From the NCBI GenBank assembly GCA_026874595.1, contig CM049310.1, positions 85,163,056 through 85,227,055 of the forward strand: a stretch of 64,000 bases of DNA, written 5' to 3'. The notes under the pieces were generated by a model. That model saw only the letters and a program-made list of their open reading frames with translations, made no database searches and was not told the origin of the DNA. The stretch's first letter is position 1. The number at the start of each line of letters is the position of its first letter. The position numbers were made by a program, and so were the translations under genes. This stretch comes from Sipunculus nudus (Eukaryota; Annelida; Sipuncula; Golfingiida; Sipunculidae). Positions 47,300-57,400 of this stretch are shown here, in pieces.

Positions 47300-47992
47300 T
47301 AAAAAATCTCTAATTCTAATTATTGATATATTTTATTTCCAGTATATATATTGTATCCTGTGAATTGCTTCTGATTATATTTGTTACCCCCCCCCCCCCC
47401 ACCTGTTAAATGTTAGGGATGTCTACCCGACCAATCATAATCGTCACTACAAGCCCTCGATTCTGGTCACGTAAGCGTCCACATGTCACTAACGGTATGC
47501 CCGTCATTCTGATCGGTATACACCTTTATATTCTATTGAAAATAATCTTAGCTACAACGATGGACTTTAATCTCACACTTTCATGTTGGGCCATCCCCTG
47601 TTATCGATGTAGAAACTTTAAATTAATACCGAGATAATTTTGGATGAAATTACTAATTTGGACACCCAGGTTTTATACCTCATCTTGACATACAGGGTTA
47701 TTGAACGTTAAAAATATTAAAATCAACATCAATTACATCAATAAAAAAAGTAGTCCGACTAAAATATTCTCCGCCTCAGGTCCGTTGCATATCCTGTATT
47801 TAAGTGCACACTTTATATTTTCGTACCAATGTACCACTCACCTACTCGTAAATGTCAAATGTACATCCTATATTATCATACAAGCTCATGTTTGGGTATT
47901 ACTTATTGACAGGAGTGTAACATGTTCAGGGTTTGAGCGTAACTACTTGTTTGCAATAACCTCAAACCTGCTTGTTTGTTTTGATATATATA

Positions 47993-48044
<52 letters not shown>

Positions 48045-49140
48045 TGAAACATGGATGCGTGCGGGGCTGTTACGCTGTCTGTTTAATCTTATCTGCGGTC
48101 TAACGTCGGACAATACATCCCTGTGTCATAATTGATAACTTGACATATAATGTTTGGGTCATATCATATTTGAGCATGCGCATTTTAACACACTGTTACG
48201 TAAACAAACGCATCCAATGACGTATCATCTGACCGCAAGGCCTCGTATTCTGTTAGAACAGTATTAATAACAGTATAAGTTGATGTCTCAGTCCGTTGAA
48301 GATGCACAAAGATTAACAACATAGCCAGGGGCATGCACAGGCGAAATCAGAGGACACTATGAGAACAGAAATATCGTTCTAATTCCGAAATAAGTTTAAC
48401 AGGTGAATAATTTCACCATTGGTAAATTATCGGCGTAGTTTTTAAAAACATTGTTTCGTCTTATCCTGGCTGAATAAAGCAAACACGATACAGCACATTC
48501 AATTGGGTTTAACTCGTTGATTTTTTAAATAAAATAAGTTAATTAATTTTGCACTGCTGTGGATCACGTAACAAGTATTATTATTATTTGTTGTTTTGGC
48601 TGTCTTTACCGGCATAAAAAGTAGTTTTCAATGATGAAGATTTTTTTTTTAATTTTACGGTAACGAGGGTCGTAACTCTATGTAAAACTATATAATAACG
48701 TAATTTAAAATTCTTGGCACAGAACACACAATTTAGCTATATAGCGCCGGCCTGTTGTTTACATAGAAACCTCCAGAAATGTTTGCTTTTATTATATAAC
48801 CAAAGACAGAACAAATATATATATTTTCAATTACTCGCCGATAATGCATGCTTTTATACGAACATAAGGATGACGCTATATCCTGTTTTGTTAAAATGAC
48901 AAGTAACTTGCTAAAGCGAGACATGTAAGGGCTACTTCATGAAATTTTAAGTCATGATCCCCGGGGTCCACCCTAGGTCTGAATAAGCACCAGAATGTAG
49001 TAAATAATGCCTTCATGTAATATGTTTGAGCATGCTATGTTTGACATAATACACACACTATTCTAATCGAGATCAGAGGCGTGGGAACAGAAAGGAGTTT
49101 TGTGACTATTTGAAGAGCTATGAGACTGAGTTTCCATTTT
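47300..49140. other. Upstream region of gene 3, no gene seen
   Basis: Poly-C tract near 47388-47401 and a (TA)n tract at 47984-48042. The open stretch 47701-48135 runs through that tract and is not credible. I could not align this region to the 5' flanks of genes 1 or 2, so gene 3 is the older or differently bounded member. Confidence 0.45.
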
Positions 49141-49536
49141 GTGATTACAGCAAGATGCCCTTAATCCTAAACAAACGATTCAAGACTAGACTGCTCCCAT
49201 GTATTATGCTGATTGTCGCGTTATTTCGCCGGGATCAGTCAATGTATGTAACATGGCATCAAGAGTGAAGCGAACTACAGATTTCACTCCGGAAATCCAA
49301 GGTAACCACATTATTACAAAAAATATAAAAAAATACAATTGATTTATGGATTATTAATTAAAAATTAATCAGCTGTGTCACTCCGGATGCAACAGGTTCT
49401 TGCAAAATTCTGAGAAATGATGGTGAAATCTGGTAAGTACATTGTAAAAAATGTATATATTTATATACATAATAGATAAAACGTGCATATTTTTTAAAAC
49501 ATTGATATGCTTATATCCTGCGTATCTCTTATTTAG

Positions 49537-49884
49537 TAACTGCTTTCTACGGGAAGAACACAACACTCTTTGATAACTCAGACGACCTTCACCTCAAGTT
49601 CTCAATCGAGCCACACAATGCTTCATTAGATTTTACGAAGTGTTACCATGACAACATTAGTAACATCGAGTATTATTTCTTCACCTGTGACTTCACCAGG
49701 GGTCGAGTGGACCGACAGACAGAATTTGGCAACCGCATCAGTCACGTGTTTTGGTATGAAGAACGGAGAGCGATCTTCCAGCTGGATATTTCAAAACCCT
49801 TTTCTTAAGACGCTGGTGACTATACATGCGTACTTCATGCAGCAGGAACGCCACCAATAAGAATCGCACGGCTCATTGTTCAAT
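49537..49884 (+). pseudogene. Gene 3 exon 2: Ig-like domain with TAA stop
   Basis: Acceptor ATTTAG|, donor CAAT|GTAAGA. It reads V-T-A-F-Y-G-K-N-T-T-L-F-D-N-S, then LDFTKCYH with the first cysteine and YYFFTCDFTRGRVDRQTEFG. Next come FQLDISKPFS, a stop (49806-49808), and DAGDYTCVLHAAGTPPIRI with the second cysteine. Genes 1 and 2 have TCA (Ser) where the TAA stands, so one C-to-A change explains it. An extra cysteine (FFTCDF) is unique to this copy. Confidence 0.87.
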
Positions 49885-50848
49885 GTAAGAACCCGTCTAA
49901 ACTAATTTCTCAAAGGAACTTAAAATAAGAATATTTGATTTTTAACCAAACATCAGCTTAATTTAATACATAAATGATTGAATCAGATTTATTTTATATT
50001 TTACGCATTTCTGCTGTGTAAAAGATGCAATCGTTTAACAGATAAACTAATTAATAATAGACTATAATTCTAACAGGTCAGGTAGAGCTCCAAAGATGAA
50101 TGCGTTTTAACGAACTGGTCTGGTGAATGGGAATAATTATTTGGAATAAAATAGTAAATATTATATCGATATTCACGTGATACATGAGTATGTATGAAGA
50201 AGAGAGCGACCTAGCTGAAACTAGTCTAGCTGAAATGGTGTTCACTAATCTGTGACATTTGACCTTCTGACATCAGGATAACATCAAGGGCGAACATACC
50301 AAAATATATAAAATTCTAAAATAATTTTACACCAGTGATGGGTCATAAATATGTTAAATTTAAATTCAATTGAACAATCAAAAGTGAAGTTCGAAATCAT
50401 ATGCACAAATTTTACTTAAGAAAGGTTCTGAAGGCTCCATAACTAAGAGAATATAAGTTACAATAACTTCACAGTGAGACTACCATCAACACCTCCCCGT
50501 TTGCAAAAAAATTAAAAAAAAAACTCTGTCATTCATTTATGATTCTACCAAACTGAACAGTGAACCGTTGACCTATGTGTGTTTGTGTGTGTTAAGTCTG
50601 AATCCAGTTGACCCTAACTAAATCTTAATCCGAAATCCAGAAATAAATTTCCTGACGAACAAACTGACATCCGTTGAAACAGGATATTACTTTAGGGCAT
50701 ACTTTATTTTCAACCGGGTCTCTTTATAAGTTGTGTCATATAAAATTTTTACTTCAGGTCATTATAGGCATTGATACCAAATACGCACAAACAACCATTT
50801 AGATATTTTGTATATTGTATCTGTTAACAATGACACACATTTTTTTAG

Positions 50849-50947
50849 TTTTAAGAGGAGTGCACAGATCCACAACAGTCGTAACCATGACGTCATCAGC
50901 TGGTTGTTCTTCTGATACTGACGTGGTCGATGTTACTACCAGTCAAG
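50849..50947 (+). CDS. Gene 3 exon 3: Ser/Thr-rich stalk
   Basis: Acceptor TTTTTTTAG|, donor AGTCAAG|GTTGGT. It encodes LRGVHRSTTVVTMTSSAGCS, then SDTDVVDVTTSQ. It is homologous to the stalk exons of genes 1 and 2 through the shared V-H-R-x-x-T-V and T-S-S motifs. Phase 1 at both ends. Confidence 0.78.
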
Positions 50948-52129
50948 GTTGGTCACTATGGATACAGGCTTAACTTATCATCTGTGTTTGGAATTATACT
51001 TAGTATATGATGGAATTTAATTGCAATACTTATTGGTTGCGTAAGTGAAAAACATGAGAAATTATTCACCTTGTGCCCTAAAACTGATCAGATCATCATT
51101 CTGAACATATCGCTGTCCGTTGTGTGGGAGAGAAAGTAAATTGGCAAGACTGTAATATTTGCTTTAAAATATCATGGTTTCTTCTAAATGATTTTAACAA
51201 CAGTCCCAAAGATAGGTCCACAGTTTCTTTTTTCATTGAATAAATACTTCAATTGTTTTATTACATCACAACATGTTAATCACTTATGGTATAGATAATT
51301 GAATACAAGGGCAGTGATGTGGAAGGGGTACTTACTGAGGTTCTAAAGTCACAGATATGTTCATCCTTGGGAATAAGTAAAACTGCATATACATTATGGA
51401 TGTTCTCATTGAATGGAGTTTAAGGTAGCGGTAGTGCTGTATTGTATATGGAAATATATTTATATCATTCTAACTATACTTGTACAGTATTAACTTATTG
51501 CATGTACGGTCTAACTGTTCATTCATACATGTAGGTTAATTAGTGGCATTTATGAGTAATTGCCAAATCTTTCACGTCTTGAAGAAGTCTGAGATGAAGC
51601 ATTTGAATAAGCAGACGGGTCAACATAAGTGCCAACTGTAATTCAGGTTGGTAAAAAATAACCACCTGGAATGGACAGGTGTCCTCAACAAATTGAACGT
51701 AATCATGGGAAGGGAAAAGTTATTGGGCTTTTAAAAACTCAGTTTATTAAACGCAATGTATTATGGGGATTCAAATCCTCTGATAAAGAATTAATCTTTT
51801 AAGAAAAGCCCACTTTTATATACTGTGTCTTAAATTACCCCTATAAATTTTTTTATCAATTGTCCAATAATATTATAATTAATTTACACATTTAGTCTTC
51901 CGCTGTTAATAAATTATTTAAGAAAACACAACCTTATCAATTTATATACAGATGTAACTGGCTGTTGTCCGTTTTATGGAAGCGTCAACACTGAAAAATT
52001 ATTAATACAATTTGTAAAGTAAGATGTAATTTGATGTTTAAAACATTCATCTCTCACAATTTTGTAGTGTCAGAGAGAAACTCTTAAAAGTCAAGTGAGA
52101 TGTAGTTTTCATTTTTGTTTCATATGGAG

Positions 52130-52273
52130 AAAATTCAGCTTCCAAGGGACCTACGATTGCTATAAGCATCATTTCAGTAATCACTCTTGTTGTGCTCTTT
52201 GTTGACATCCCAGCTTTGATCCGCTACTACAGAAAGAAAATCTTACGGAACAGTGAGCAGTCGTTTGCTGAGG
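52130..52273 (+). CDS. Gene 3 exon 4: transmembrane segment
   Basis: Starts E-N-S-A-S-K-G-P (compare D-N-S-S-A-Q-G in gene 2). The helix IAISIISVITLVVLFV follows, then D-I-P-A-L-I-R-Y-Y-R-K-K. With the donor GCTGAGG|GTATAC the phase fits exon 5. Just beyond, in a frame shifted by the ~5-nt deletion, L-L-R-V-Y-G-L-F-D-D-D-D-M-Y mirrors gene 2's L-L-R-A-R-G-R-F-D-V-R-D. That stretch ends at another donor (GTTG|GTAATC, 52328) which also fits exon 5. Confidence 0.72.
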
Positions 52274-52633
52274 GTATACGGTTTGTTTGACGACGATGAC
52301 ATGTATCACTTTAAGCCAAATTGTGTTGGTAATCTATTAATCCATAAATAAGAAATAGAACAAATCCATTTAAGAGGTAAGCATTAAAGGTTATAATTCG
52401 CATATAAATATGCATAATAATGTTTTACATCATAGCTTCCTGGTTTCATAATGTATAGAGGCTACGTACTTTTCATTATAGTTCGAAAGGTGTTTATGGG
52501 CGGTATATACCACCTTCCTCCTAGAATTAATCTACTTGCAGCTACATGTGACAAATTGTAGAAAAATATTCTTGTATGCAAAGAAAACAAAAGCTCGTAC
52601 TTACTCTAAACTGAAACATTTTCATTTTTTCAG

Positions 52634-52866
52634 TTTCCTTTACTTACAGGATGGCAATGTATACTCCTGATGAGAACTTGTAGGTTTGCTATAATCTTAT
52701 TGTTTCCCGTAAATAACTTATTATGATAAAAGGGTCAATTAATATTTGTACCTTTTATAGTTTAAAATGTTAAGGAATATTCTCATTTTAATATACGTTA
52801 ATTTTACTTTACAGTGCGGAGGAATCGGACAACATAAGACTAAAACCAAGTGTCCTCCTTGCTTAA
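52634..52866 (+). CDS. Gene 3 exons 5 and 6: cytoplasmic tail
   Basis: Exon 5 (52634-52679) follows TTTTTTCAG and reads V-S-F-T-Y-R-M-A-M-Y-T-P-D-E-N, with donor AACTT|GTAGGT in phase 2. Exon 6 (52815-52866) follows TTTACAG and reads F-A-E-E-S-D-N-I-R-L-K-P-S-V-L-L-A, then TAA. The exon count and phases equal gene 2 but the tail sequence has diverged strongly. Confidence 0.6.
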
Positions 52867-52965
52867 TTTGGATGAATATCCAAAGATAATGATCTCTTGA
52901 ATTATGATCTATAACTTTCCTAACTAAGCTCAGATATCATCTGTAATCCATTGTTACTATCTTCA

Positions 52966-52971
52966 AATAAA
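52966..52971 (+). terminator. Candidate poly(A) signal of gene 3
   Basis: AATAAA about 100 nt after the stop codon of exon 6, in AT-rich sequence. Confidence 0.4.
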
Positions 52972-52974
52972 TGT

Positions 52975-53081
52975 TACTGCCTGTAAATCATCAGTATATC
53001 AATGTTACTACATATGCCTATAATCTATATCTGAATGTTATAATATATAAATCATCTGTACCTTATTATAAACTATATTTA

Positions 53082-53126
<45 letters not shown>

Positions 53127-53215
53127 GTAACCGTCTATATCGCAATGTAACTATCTAAAAATCTTTAGTATTTCAAACTTTTTATCTGAAAACAAACTAT
53201 ATCTAAATATAACTA
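52975..53215. repeat. Degenerate short tandem repeats and (TA)n after gene 3
   Basis: Related ATCATC(T/A)GTA and TGTTACTA/TAACTATCT phrases recur every ~25-35 bp, with a (TA)n tract at 53086-53122. Confidence 0.6.
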
Positions 53216-53219
53216 TCTC

Positions 53220-54345
53220 ATAATCAGGCAGTTTTATTTCATCCATATACAGAACATTGTACGCGCCCCCCCCCCACCCAAATGATAAAGGGGACATTAT
53301 TCTTTCTCCATGGATGGAAAACTGATACCGCCCCGCACCGTTCTCCTCCATAAGTCAGTTGTACTATACTTGTTTGTGAGTAGACTCGACAACACATTTT
53401 ACGATATGTTGTATGTATTTTAGGTATTCTGTTGACCCATGCTGTTGTCCCCTTCATCCAAGTATTGTTATTACTTCTTATATGGTTACCTTTAGGTTGC
53501 TTTTAATACGTGCTTGTATATATAAGTCATACGGCTTTAATGTCAGAGATGATAAATGTTCAGTATTATCATGTATAGCGCAAAATCATGTTAATAGTTT
53601 CTCAACAGATAACAGTCTATTCTTAACCTCTCGTTCCATTGTACTAAATACAGGAAATGTATTCATTCATTTCTATATCATTAGAATTAACATTCATTAA
53701 TTACGACTTACAAAGGCTATAATGAACAATATGCCCTACAATTACAATTTATACACTTCCAGCACCACCGTAGTGTAGTTTCTTACCTGCACAAATATAT
53801 TTGCTGCACATGGTTGTATATTAATGTACATATTGCTATTTTGGATTTTGGCTTAATAAACTGTTATTAGTCTTAAATCAGTATGTATTCTTTAAAAAGG
53901 GAGAGAACGTATGATTACATGAGAAATGTTTAAATTCTGCCTTCCTGTAACATATTACATGAGCTTACTCTTGTTCTTCTTGCTATTAAATGTGAACGAA
54001 TATTGTTAAATACAAATCGGATAAATGTAGCAAAGGAAAAGCATTTTGCACTTATAAATGTTATCAAATTTCATATCTGCATCAATATATATGTGTATGT
54101 TGTATTGCTATAAAAGTGTTGAAACCAATCATGTTAGAAGTTATTATTGAAACATTATTACATGATTTTCAATTAAGATGTTGGTGTGATTATTTTTCTT
54201 AGACAACACTTTGCAGCACACATCACTGTAATGTGGTCTCAAAAATTCTTGATGTTCCTGGTTAACCAAGCAGTTTTATTTACCCCCTTAATAAACGATG
54301 ATTAACGTCATGTAAAATAAGTTTGTTACACCCTTTGTAAAAACC
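53220..54345. other. Spacer 3' of gene 3, no gene seen
   Basis: A 95-codon open stretch (53413-53700) has no domain, splice context or conservation with the blocks. Confidence 0.45.
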
Positions 54346-54349
54346 CGTA

Positions 54350-54780
54350 AAAAAACAATATTTCAATCCAACCTGTAGTTATCATCTGGAAACAAATATG
54401 TGGAGATGACTCCTGAGCTTGATTTAGACCGCATGACCCCCAGATAAAAAGGGTTTTTACTTCATTGGTGGACCATATATAAATCAAGTTTAAAACCACT
54501 ATGTTAATCCACACTTGGGTTATCATTCAGAAACAAATTTTTGGACAGATGGCCACTGCCACCTTGACATTTGACCTTTTGACTCCCGCATCAATCAGAT
54601 ACATATCCTATTTGCATGTCATCTATATATGCTATATGGAATGTTTGGGTTAAAGGTTTGCTTCAAATGCATCAACAATCTTTCAAAATAACCGAGTCCT
54701 GTCACCTTGACCTTTGACCTCATGACCCAAACATCAATAATGTTCTTGCTTTTGAAATCGATAAGTCAATCCGAACTAGG
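54350..54780 (+). repeat. Second array of TGACCTTTGACC-type repeat units
   Basis: Same family as 22.2-23.2 kb. Markers are TATCATCTGGAAACAAATATGTGG (54377) and TTATCATTCAGAAACAAATTTTTGG (54518), about 140 bp apart. CACCTTGACATTTGACCTTTTGAC (54559) and CACCTTGACCTTTGACCTCATGACCC (54703) carry the motif; TGACCTTTGACCT is exact at 54708-54720. Confidence 0.7.
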
Positions 54781-55164
54781 AAAACATATTTGACGGACAT
54801 ACAGAAAGATGAACAGACGGACAGACGAACGGACAGCGGGATTGCTATAGAGCAACCGCTTATTCAAGCTGAGCCTTGGTATCAGGACACCAGATGAAAT
54901 TTCAGTTGCAAACGAGATTGTATCTATAAAGTTTGGCAATCTCAAAAAAGGAAAATAATCGTAAAAAAAGAAAGATAAGGTGGCGCCACCAGTCTTCAGG
55001 AACTGAAGAAACCAGTCATAATCAATAAACATACCAGGTTTCGCAACACTTGATGAAGCCACAATCGTGAAACTGACATAACTGCTGTCATTTGACGGTC
55101 TAAAAAAACAGAAAAAAAAAATAGAAAAAAATGCAAGTGCCGCACCTAGTTTCCGGAAACTGAC

Positions 55165-55435
55165 AACCCTAGTCATGGTTAATGTTCAAGGCAAGATTGA
55201 GGGCAATCCATGCATTCATTATCAAGATACTAGAAGTTTCGTGTCCTTACATGCCCAAGCGTTTGGATGATATCAATTTCAGGTTTCCAAGAAGATTTTT
55301 ATTGACCTCCCTGGATATTCAGTAACTGATTTATAGGTCCAACACGTTCACAACGTGCCGTTTGAGCGGACGGACGGACAAAGGACCATCGCTATAGCTC
55401 AGATGATATATTGTCAGCTGAGCTGAAACAATATA
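55165..55435 (+). repeat. Dispersed repeat copy (related to 23.31 and 28.14 kb)
   Basis: CTAGTCATGGTTAATGTTCAAGGC (55169), GGGCAATCCATGCATTCATTATCAAG (55201), then GGACGGACGGAC and CATCGCTATAGCTCAGATGA (55389), ending GTCAGCTGAGCTG. Confidence 0.65.
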
Positions 55436-55439
55436 CTAC

Positions 55440-56355
55440 ATATAATAATTGCCAAAGTTTAGATTATATTTTGACTTAAATTTAAAGCCATCAAAATGTT
55501 CTGGTTAGTAAGTTTATTTATTTGAGAGATGAAATTACAATATCTTTACAGAACCTTAGAATATATATTAACTAGTGTTTTACATTTGTATGGCTTGTAA
55601 TCCTATCGTTTATGCATAGATACCAAGAATCAAGAAGTCTTTGTTACATCTCATCCCCCTTTTTGTACAATTATTTTTTACCCTGATTTATTCACCATGA
55701 AGCCATCTAAAGGACAATATAATTAAATATGGGTCATGCAGGTTACAGGCTTTAATAACAATAATTTCTCCGTGTAATCTCTGTGGTGACAGTCTGGACA
55801 AGTAGTTTGGAGTAAATGCCTAAATTGGCTACTAGAAAGACACTATACATGAAACAGCAGAATAGTCATTTAAAGTGCTAAAAATAAACCTTTAATCGTA
55901 CAAACATCGCCACCCAGGACAAAGAAACCAGCAGCCAGTCGCGGTCACGTGGTTAAAGTAAATATAACCCATACGGATTTTTGAAATGTCAGAATCCAAT
56001 AGAGGTCAAGGCAAACGCAAGAGCTAATCCCATCCTGTCCACGTCGAATTTGTACACTTGTTATTTTCCATTGGCATTGTTTACAGGGATACAACAATTT
56101 GATAGCTGAGTGCGCAAAATACCTTGCATTTTGCTAAATCCTAGCGGATAGTTTTTTTATCGGACGGTGCAACTGAGGCACGTGAGGTGGCATGACATGT
56201 GTAGCATGGTGCCCAACCCACCTTTCGAGTAAACACGCACAGAAGGCTATATTTATCAAAGCATGCGTGCAAAGACCTGGGCTCTTCTGATTGGCCACTC
56301 GAGAAAAACACTCATGTTTACAAACAGTCATGTTGTCACAAGCCTCATGTGGTGC
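55440..56355. other. Spacer, no gene seen
   Basis: AT-rich on the left, somewhat more GC-balanced from about 55900 on. No recognisable exon or transposon end. Confidence 0.4.
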
Positions 56356-56359
56356 AACC

Positions 56360-56605
56360 ATGAATGAAACACCAAGGTGTCACCCGCGAAGGAGTTCACT
56401 ATCAGTATTACGTCGTGTCCGTATGAATCAACAATAGCCGTGCAGTCACTGGAGACACTATATCAGTTCTGCATTCATCAGAAACCAAGTCAGTCGAGAC
56501 ATGCAGAGAGAGAAAAAGAGAGAGAGAGAGGAAATCAGGACAATAAGTCGCTGCTGAAGACTAAGACCAGAGTGAACATATTTTCTTCGGGTCAAGTGAT
56601 CGAGG
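56360..56605 (+). other. Weak candidate first exon
   Basis: An open stretch in one frame (from about 56371 to beyond the donor) without an in-frame ATG, containing a GA-rich run, ending in a strong donor GATCGAG|GTAAGA at 56604-56605. The base composition is more balanced than its surroundings. It could be a 5' untranslated exon of a gene extending to the right. I cannot name any partner exon. Confidence 0.2.
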
Positions 56606-57040
56606 TAAGAAATTTCATTGACATTTTCCAGGACATCAGTCGAAGAACAGGTGTCCCCTCAGATAGTGATTTGGTTAATGTATGTGTATTAACTGTATAA
56701 CTCTATACAACACATGTGGAGCAAAAGGAAACTGATATTTAATGTACTTTGATTCCACATTGTGGTCTATACGTATAGACATCGAGGTTTTCTGGTCACT
56801 GGCCACTACCTTGTAATAATATCTGTTAAGCTTTTACTAGTAAATACATGATCTGATCAGTCGCACAACTGTTTCGACACGTACAATCATTGTCACGTGT
56901 CAAAGTTCACTCGGTGCTCAATAGTGTGACGCCAAACAACAAGAGCTTGCTTCCCTTTAAGTAGAATAATATGCAGAAAAAATGTCAGTATACTTTGATA
57001 ACTTCTCCCTTGCTTCTATTCGGCCTTATCCATAACAAGC

Positions 57041-57042
<2 letters not shown>

Positions 57043-57078
<36 letters not shown>
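57043..57078. repeat. (GA)n microsatellite
   Basis: About 36 bp of GA, GC-interrupted at its right end. Confidence 0.95.
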
Positions 57079-57082
<4 letters not shown>

Positions 57083-57249
57083 TAAACCTTCAACGACTTT
57101 CAGCTAGTTAAAGCATATAAAAAAATAATTATACCAAATTACAAATATATTTCTATACATCGGGTTTAATCGAACGAGAGGAATAGCATAATAAGTGCCA
57201 TGTCATGGTAGCCCGTGTAGTGAAACATGAGTGTATCATGTGACAAAAG

Positions 57250-57400
57250 GATATGAATGACTCACTATAAATCCAATCAGGGCACGTATGTTTACTACGC
57301 CGCTATAAGCTAGTGTTCCGCCGCTCCAAACCAGTCAGTTGTATCTGCTTCAGCTGCTTGAGAGATAACGTATGCTTTCAGGTTTGTGAAACCATTTACA
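57250..57400 (+). promoter_or_regulatory. Weak candidate promoter and transcription start
   Basis: A CCAATCAG box (57272), GCTATAAGC (57302) and CCAGTCAGTTG (57341, initiator-like) occur in order within about 80 bp, followed by a GT donor-like site (TTTCAG|GTTTGT, 57380). This is an arrangement only; no coding exon can be attached. Confidence 0.2.

Larger units (their letters stand above)
49155..52866 (+). pseudogene. Receptor gene 3: signal-Ig-stalk-TM-tail, three or more lesions
   Basis: A more diverged member with the same exon plan. Exon 1 is 49155-49301 (ATG three bases into the exon after GATTACAG; hydrophobic core LLPCIMLIVALF). Exon 2 is 49537-49884 (Ig, 348 nt), exon 3 50849-50947 (99 nt, stalk), exon 4 52130-52273 (membrane), exon 5 52634-52679 and exon 6 52815-52866 (tail ending K-P-S-V-L-L-A then TAA). 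Exons 2-6 keep phases 1-1-1-1-2. Lesions: exon 1 is 147 nt instead of 142, giving a TGA (49266-49268) and the wrong phase; TAA at 49806-49808 in the Ig exon; and about 5 nt missing near 52265 in exon 4 relative to gene 2. Most likely a pseudogene. Confidence 0.8.

Noticed and set aside
47701-48135. 144-codon plus-strand frame
   Set aside because: It depends on a (TA)n tract and low-complexity sequence; no start or domain.
54766-55176. 136-codon minus-strand frame
   Set aside because: It lies in dispersed repeat sequence with poly-A/poly-T runs giving Phe-rich low complexity.
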